Assembly: GCF_000247815.1 (NCBI RefSeq)
Contig: NC_021677.1
Coordinates: 44,552,864-44,616,863, forward strand
Length of the DNA: 64,000 nucleotides
From: Ficedula albicollis
Lineage: Eukaryota; Chordata; Aves; Passeriformes; Muscicapidae
Direction: 5' to 3'
This document shows, piece after piece, positions 52,761-64,000 of the stretch (its first letter is position 1; each line of letters starts with the position of its first letter). A program made the translations under genes and the position numbers. The notes beneath the pieces were generated by a model. It did no database searches, was not told the DNA's origin, and saw nothing but the letters and a program-made list of their open reading frames with translations.

Positions 52761-55067
52761 TTCAATCATTAAGAGACATAATTTTCAATAGTATAAAACA
52801 GGGTTTTTCTTTTTTACATTACTCAGCTACATTAACAGAAGCATGAAGCATATTTCAGTGCAAAATCTTAACATTAAAAAGTAAAAATTTTATTCAATTT
52901 TAACTCTCATTCTTTTTATTTTTATTAAAAAGCTCTGCTTAGAATGTCTGCACAAAGATTAATATATCTGTCAGTTGAACCAATACAGTGGTAACAAGCA
53001 TAAGAAATTCAGGGTGGATTTATTGGGACAGTCAGAAAGTGAGAACCATCTTAAAATACTTTAAGAATGACAGTTATATGAGTTAAAGGATGGGGGGTGA
53101 GAGTAAAAAAAAAGATTGAAATTGGCCCCAGGTAAAGACAGGAAAATGGAATCATAAATCATATAAGACAGCTGTGTTCTTTTATCCATGGATCCAGATG
53201 TTCCCACTAAATGTGTAACAACTCTAGAATTATTTTACAAGGAGGAAAGAGACTGTGAATATTCGATTTCTCTCTTTCTTAAACAAGACTAGCTGGGAAT
53301 GTTTGATGCCAAGTAGAAACTTTGACCTGTGCTTGCAGGAGAGCAGTCTCTGAACAGAGCTCTTAAACACAGCTCCTAACCAATGTGGACTATGATATGA
53401 TTTAAACAGCCAATTATAAAAGGCTAAAACTATATTGGGATCTTTTTGAAAACAGTGACTAGATTCAAATCTATGGTTGAAGCATCTGGGTAATATGAGG
53501 CTAGATACCCTCACTGACTAGGAATTTCTAAATGCTAGCCAGTATCACGAAATGATGGAGACCTGCAAGAATTATAATCAGTTTCACACTGCAATTGGAA
53601 GTAGATGAATGTTAGATGGTGAGAAAATGAAATTATAAGTCACTTCAGATATGTTTTGAAATAGCATCTCGGGACAGACCATGACAAAGCTATTTAAATA
53701 TCTTCCAAATGGAAATTGATTTTCCTCTCTCCTCTCTGCCTCATCCTTAAAATGCAATAGCTGATCGTAAACCAGCTTATATTTTCAAGTAAAATTGAGA
53801 AGAAAAAGTTCTTCACGCTTCTAAATGTTTCTTTATCATACAAGAGTAAAATGGAATAATATTTTTTTCTTTCTGTTAGTTTCCTTCACCAATAGAGTTT
53901 TGAAACTTTAAGGGTAATACCTGTAGCTATTCCATAGTTATCCAAGAAGATACCTTATGCTGATAATAAAAAAGCAGTACACTATTAGCTTTTATTAAGT
54001 TATTTCTGTAATTACATCTTTGTGACTGAAGACTGCTATTGGGTGATTATCACAGCATTGTTTTCAGAAGAGGGGAGAGGGGGATGAGTTTCCATTAAAT
54101 AATCAAGGATAAGAATGTTATGAAAGTACATATGTAATATATTCTTTTCAGTTTGATCTATAGGGACCTGCACAACTATTTTCAATTTAGCTCAATGGAA
54201 GAAACACAGAGAAAAAGAAAAGGCAGTTATATCTACTTCTGGATTTAGATGGTGCTGTTGAGAACACGGAGATAAATATGTCCATCCAGATTTGAAGCAC
54301 CATGAAGCTTATTTGGATTGAAGAAATTAGGGCTCTTGGTTAAAAATTACATGCCATTTCTAGTGCTACGTTCCACATAAACCTCAGTCCCTGTAAACTT
54401 GTGGGTACTTCTGTTCAGTTTGTTTTCTCTAGTTCAGAGCATGATAATATTGAGAGTGATATTTTGTCTCTATGAAGGCTTTCTGCATCTTTGCATAAAA
54501 GCAGCCATTTCAAGGCAGGAGAGATCTTTGCAAGATGTATTATGGATTGAGACATGGACATTTTAAAAAATGCTAGATGATACTGTGTCCTTCATGTGGT
54601 TCTTTAGCTTTGTTTTTCTAATTTTTTAGTAAAAATAATAGTTTCTCAATTTGACAGGTCTGTTATAAAGCATACTAAATTTTGTGTTGCTATGTAAATG
54701 TGGTTACAAAGATTTTTTTTTTTTAAACAACGTTATTCTTTCTCTTTTGTATGTTTTTTCCTCAAAATTTTTAACAGGGAAATGAGCTGGAAAAAATTGT
54801 GATTACCTTTTTAAGATAAATTATGAATAAAAGTTTTTAAAGTCCCACAGGCCTCCTGAAGTATTTGAAAAACCTGTTTTCTTTCTGACAGGCCTATTTA
54901 GATATACACCAGCTTTGAGAGATCAGTGGAACAAGTGCTCTTAGATTTTTCCACAAGGCTGAGACAAACATGGTTGTTTTTTGGACTATGATGACATCGA
55001 GAACATGAGCTACTTCTAAATTTCAAAAACGTAATTAGATCTAAGGCTACTTCTTTTTCTTTTTCAG

Positions 55068-55175
55068 CTATGAAAACACCAAGACTTTATATGCCTATTG
55101 TTAAGAAAACACTGGCTGGAGGGAGCTGCTGTAACAGTTTAAAATGAGTCCACATTTTATCCTTTGGTTTAGGTG
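55068..55175 (+). other. Weak candidate exon with small ORF
   Basis: A pyrimidine-rich run ending TTTTTCTTTTTCAG at 55067 precedes the interval, and GGTG|GTGAGTAC follows it at 55176. An ATG at 55070 opens 25 codons ending at TGA 55145-55147, so an internal coding exon is not supported. A UTR or lncRNA exon is conceivable. It is judged on splice-site appearance alone. Confidence 0.13.
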
Positions 55176-55970
55176 GTGAGTACTTTTTAATTCTCCTATG
55201 TTTTTAAAATTGCACAAATTTAAAAATTCCCCGTCAGTTTTTATATTGTATTCCATTATTATATGCAAAGGACAGAAAATCCATAATTTTCAATCTTTAC
55301 TCACTTTGTTATCTTTTCAAGGTATATTAAAATAATCAGTGGTTCCTTAATATCTCTTACAAGACTTTGGATCACTCTTCGAGCAGAAAGCCAGGTACAT
55401 GGCAATTAAAAATGTTTGTGACTTCACTTCCAAAGGCTAAGGAAACCTGTTTACAGTTTAAAGTTAGTAGTGGTGTGTTAAATACTTTTCTTAAAAATGG
55501 GAAATGCACAATATGAAGTACAAGAACAATATACTGTGAGAGGAGGGAATCAGATGTTTGAGGAATTGCTAAATAGTTTTATCAATCTGTTCAATATAAG
55601 AAAAGGTTTCTTTAACTTTAAAAAGGATATAGAGAAAATTTAAGACAGATTTTAAATGCTGTGAATGGTGACCTGGACATCAAATTTTGTAGTAGAGAAA
55701 AATATAGGTTAATCTAAAATAGTATAGCAATCCTAATATAACTGTGACACAGAAGGAAAAAAGAGAAATCAAACTAGAATATTATTACATGTAAGTTCTC
55801 TTTAATATGGACATATGAAAATAACATTAAAAATAAGATGAAACAAAGAGTAAGTGCCTCAAAGCACTGTATTGGGTGAAGAAGTTACTTGTGTCATTGC
55901 CTCTCATCAGTTAGACAATTGAAGAAAACATCCCAACACATATTCAACCAGATATGGAAGAAGCAGGTTG

Positions 55971-56071
55971 ACCCACAGAATTACAGAATCATTAAGGCTG
56001 GAAACAATCTTAAAGATCATAAATTCCAACTGTCCAGCTAGCACCACCACCATGTTCTCCACTACACCATC
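55971..56071 (-). mobile_element. CR1 LINE 3'-end fragment, first copy
   Basis: CACAGAATTACAGAATCATT is followed by AAGGCTGGAAACAATCTTAA, an AGATCATAAATTCCAACTGT block, and CAGCTAGCACCACCACCATG. This is the layout of an avian CR1 3' end in reverse complement, with the ACAGAATCACAGAATCA-type terminal repeat. A second copy made by the 378-bp duplication lies at 56349-56449. Confidence 0.85.
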
Positions 56072-56348
56072 TTTTTTTTTTTTTTTTTTTTAGTTAATTT
56101 TTCAGGCTTAGATGTCTAACTGTGACACAGAAGGAAAAAAGAGAAATCAAACTAGAATATTATTACATGTAAGTTCTCTTTAATATGGACATATGAAAAT
56201 AACATTAAAAATAAGATGAAACAAAGAGTAAGTGCCTCAAAGCACTATATTGGGTGAAGAAGTTACTTGTGTCATTGCCTCTCATCAGTTAGACAATTGA
56301 AGAAAACATCCCAACACATATTCAACCAGATATGGAAGAAGCAGGTTG

Positions 56349-56449
56349 ACCCACAGAATTACAGAATCATTAAGGCTGGAAACAATCTTAAAGATCATAA
56401 ATTCCAACTGTCCAGCTAGCACCACCACCATGTTCTCCACTACACCATC
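56349..56449 (-). mobile_element. CR1 LINE 3'-end fragment, duplicated copy
   Basis: It is the same sequence as the fragment 378 bp upstream and arose by the surrounding tandem duplication, so it is not an independent insertion. Confidence 0.85.
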
Positions 56450-56494
56450 TTTTTTTTTTTTTTTCATTTAGTTAATTTTTCAGGCTTAGATGTC

Positions 56495-59400
56495 AGTGGT
56501 CTGAGTTTCATTCTGAACATCTTCTTTATACCTTGATTATAAAGTGACCTTAAGGACCTTCCTAACCATCACAAATTTCATGACAGATGCTGGACTTTAA
56601 CTTCACATTCGGAAGGATTCAGCATGAACACGGTTAAAATCTTCAGAAAATCTAGAATCAAATTTTTGTCCCATCTTCTACACATAGCTTTGAATTTGTG
56701 GGACATATGCCGAATTTTCCCTTTTTCAACACTTTAATGGCTTATATTATTGATAAACAGTGATAAAAAAAGATTTTTTCCTTTAGGTGATGTATTTTTT
56801 TTCCTGATAGAAGGTGACAATGAACTAAATAACTATGTTTGTTATTCTACAGAATATCAGAATTGTGATTTGCCACTCCATAGAAAAATGTCAGTGTTTT
56901 AAAAGCAACAAATGACTATTTTACCTCTCTTAATGTCATAAAAATTAATGAAACCTAGTTGACAAGAGCTGAGAAAGAGCTTGGATGAAAAAATGAACTT
57001 ACTGAGAATACTAAGGAATTCTAATAATCCCTTTATAAAGGAATCTAATGATCTGTTTTTGCTCCAGAATTTCTGATAGACCCTTACCAACTTTTTGGCA
57101 ATGAAAAGTGCCAATCCTAATAGGGCAAAAAGGCTTGGTTAGAATCAAATAATCTTCTTTAGTGAATAAGCCATCTTTTTTTCCTGTTCAGAATGCACCC
57201 TGTAATGGACTTCCATAATGGAATATGCCAGGCTGTATTGGTGCCTTGAGAGAATTAGAAAAAATAATACTAATTCTTTGTCTCCATAAGTATCTTACTT
57301 GTTCTTAGGAGGATCAAGACACTCTGGGTTTCTGAGACTTCCAGCCTAATTCTATTGCAGCATCTTCAGTTTTATTAAGAAATAAAAATAGTTGGCAAAA
57401 AATGAGAATACAAAGCACTAATGCTTTTTTCCTACCGTTGGATTTCATTCAATAAATTTATTTTCCTCCAGCAAGGACCAGGTGTTGAGACCCATTTTAT
57501 TAGCCCTTTCATGCAAATGCAGGGAGTTTCTGACCCTGCTGTATATAATTGAAAAGCTGAGTAATTACATGTTCTATAATTATGTGTTTAGTTCTTTGGA
57601 AATGGACCCAGGCAACAGCTTTCAGCCAGGAAAAAGAAAAAAAAAACCAGAAAACCAAAAACCCCTAAAAAACCTGAAACTAAAACAAACAGAAACCAAA
57701 ACACACACACAAAACCCCAATAATGTTCTGTTTCTTTGCTTTCATTTTATAAATATATTTTTTTATTTATGAATCTACTATACATGAATCCTTTATCTAC
57801 TTTTTTTTTCTGCTTTCTCTGTTGTTTACAAATGTTTTAGAGTATGGTTTTAAAAGAAAAACCATAAGAAACAAAATTATTTTCTGCTGACTATGAGAGA
57901 AACATTTTTTTTTCTAATCTCTTCTCCTCTTCCAGCCCTAAACTGATTATTGTGTTACTAACCTATTCCACCTTTTTGTGTGCTTTAGAGCTATCTGTTA
58001 AAATGTAGGAAAATAATTTTAAGTTAAAGTCTTGGAAAGACGTGAAATGATGTTCTTAGGAAAGACAGCATTATCTAAAGAAAAATACAGAAGAAATGTG
58101 GAGACAAAAGATGTAGGCAAATTGAGTAAAGTCATATAGCTATGCAAAAATAAAAAAATTTTTGAAATTAAATATATGAGAAAATTTGGTTTTGGGGGGA
58201 GGTTTGTTTGCTTTGGTTTTGTTTTCTGTGGTTTTTTTCATTTTTTTGGAAATTATTTCAGCAGTGGAACTATTAGATTTATTTCAAGGTTTTCTAGCAG
58301 TTTAGGAAATTTAGAAAATTTCATTTACATACAATAGCTCTTCCTTCCATCTCAACATCTCCAGTCATGATATGCAAAGAAGAAGAAATGAATCATGTGG
58401 ATTTTCTTGTGCCTTGAAATCTTAAGCTCTCCTTTAGGGAAGAACAGAATTGTGTGCCACAATACCAACTAATAGTGTGCACTCAAGAAGTGAGAAGACA
58501 GAGATAGTCAGATCAGTTCTGAGTATAATGGGATGCAAAGAAAATTTAAATAAATTTTTCTCTGCAAGCACGTAGAACACTCCTCTTTTCCACACAGAAG
58601 TGGGCATTGCTTGAATATGTGGGACCAATAGCATTGCATGAACACTCGATGGACATTCTTCTTCACATGTATCAGGTGCCAGAACTGATGTTCTGAAATC
58701 TCACTGTACTGCTTAATGTGAAATGCTGAGCAGAGCATACAGTCAAGTACTAGGGGACTATGTAGGGACCATACTTCTTTCATAGTTACAGTGGAAATTT
58801 TAGAAGCTATTGTAAAAAGAATTCCGACAATTTACAAGGTGATCTTATTATTGGACTTCATCTTTTGCTGTACTGTTACTTCACTCACCCGAGGCAAGTT
58901 TTCAGAATTACCATGCTGGGAAAAGGCTAATTGTCTGTTTAGACACTGAATGGAAAAAGAATGTTTAATTCTACAGTTGCATCATTCATGATAAATATTC
59001 TAAATCAGGGAGTTCTGGGATTTCATTTGTCTGGGGCTTAGTACAATAGTTCCCGGGATTGTGCTCTTGGAATATTATGAATTGATGAATAAATGAATAA
59101 ATATCAATGTTTCAGGCAGAGGCATGAAATTCTTTTATTACACCTAAATGTGCTATATAATATTTTATATAGGGAGAATTTTTTTCCTAATGGCAGGTAA
59201 CAATAGTTTTAAAATAGGGAGATTCATAATTTTTATGGGCTTTATCCTATTTTGTAATTGCAAATACCACCAAAATATAACATCAATCATTCTTGTATTA
59301 AAATAAATTTAATAAATTCTTTTTAATTATGTCTCATCAACAATTGTTTCTTTAGTTGATTGAGTAGAAGACAAAATAAAATAATGAAAAAGAAGCAATT

Positions 59401-59879
59401 CAGCAAAAGCAGACAAAACAAATTGGAATAATGTGTGAGATGATGAAAGTGAGAGAAATAATGATTAGTGTATATAATGAGCCATGTGTTTTTTCTCAGT
59501 TATGACAATGTGTTTAAAGTGTTTCCTATTCCTGTGGTGTATTTACTAAATTAGACCTACTTGAGAATCCAGAACCACCTGCAAATGAAGCCTGCTGATG
59601 TTGCAGTTTTCAAAAGTACTTTTGAGTACTCTCACAGCTGCACTGCACAGCACCAAAGCAGCGGATGTTATTCCTTTGGCAACAGGAGCTGGTACAGCAT
59701 AGGAAATTTGGGATGATTTTCTGTAGCTGTTCCAAACTTTCTGGTTCACATTCTCAGCCTTCCTTCAACTGCTTAGGGCCATTCTGGCAGTTAGAAGCTG
59801 TTGTAAAGTCAAAGCTTCCATCTTGTTTGTCGGAGACTGAATGTCAGCTCATTGATGGAGATAGTGACTCAGGTCTGGG
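56495..59879. other. AT-rich non-coding stretch
   Basis: It contains an A/C-rich low-complexity tract at 57636-57720, which accounts for most of a 96-codon frame there, and a G/T-rich complement-like stretch near 58190-58240. No gene is supported. Confidence 0.55.

Positions 59880-64000
<4,121 letters not shown>

Larger units (their letters stand above)
50351..55067. other. AT-rich non-coding stretch
   Basis: Apart from the palindrome and the CR1 remnant listed separately, no gene, RNA or repeat can be supported. Open frames are short and AT-biased. Confidence 0.55.
55739..56494. repeat. 378-bp tandem duplication containing a CR1 fragment
   Basis: Copies at 55739-56116 and 56117-56494 abut. 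The unit starts TAACTGTGACACAGAAGGAA and ends CAGGCTTAGATGTC. I see one substitution (GCACTGTATTG/GCACTATATTG) plus changes at the end of the internal T-run. Each copy includes the same CR1 remnant, so the duplication happened after the CR1 insertion had already decayed. Confidence 0.95.

Overview
The window looks like non-coding nuclear DNA from a vertebrate, most probably a bird. The best taxonomic evidence is four short remnants of CR1 non-LTR retrotransposon 3' ends near 17.1, 47.3, 52.7 and 56.0 kb. Each is the reverse complement of a CR1 3' terminus: a CATAGAATC-like or ACAGAATCA-like start, then a GTTGGAAGGGACC-like core, then a TCCAAC-like block. The 47.3, 52.7 and 56.0 kb copies have the form typical of birds; the 17.1 kb copy resembles an older, more widely shared sauropsid CR1. 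Low interspersed-repeat density and an AT-rich background also fit an avian gene desert or a long intron. I find no prokaryotic operons, no CRISPR and no recognisable tRNA, rRNA or snRNA gene. No open reading frame matches a protein family I know. The longest ones are low-complexity, homopolymer-derived, repeat-derived or unsupported.

Two classes of structure dominate. First, there are five uninterrupted poly-G blocks on the + strand: 11447-11497, 13620-13724, 20395-20539, 60461-60730 and 63727 to the window end. The second lies between two perfect 13-bp direct repeats. The third splits a poly-T tract. Second, there is an unusually dense set of local head-to-tail duplications, about 20 of them, with units from 28 to 819 bp. 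The large ones are 819 bp (4119-5756), 398 bp (37011-37806), 378 bp (55739-56494) and 169 bp (45069-45406). Copies differ at only a few positions, so the events are either very recent or assembly artefacts.

Layout: 0-11 kb is AT-rich non-coding DNA with the 819-bp duplication. 11-21 kb holds three poly-G blocks, several small duplications, an old CR1 remnant and a GC-rich segment (20568-20870) next to the interrupted poly-T tract. 21-31 kb is mostly featureless except for a four-unit, about 177-bp minisatellite (27362-28070) carrying telomere-like TTAGGG motifs. 31-44 kb is featureless apart from further duplications. 44.9-47.4 kb holds weak splice-signal candidates, a 169-bp duplication and a CR1 remnant. 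50-56.5 kb holds a 26-bp perfect palindrome, CR1 remnants and the CR1-containing 378-bp duplication. 59.9-64 kb contains a GC-rich segment and the two longest poly-G blocks.

No set of genes working together can be described. I see no convincing new molecular system. The poly-G blocks and the duplication density are the observations most worth checking, and the first question for both is whether they are real or assembly errors.
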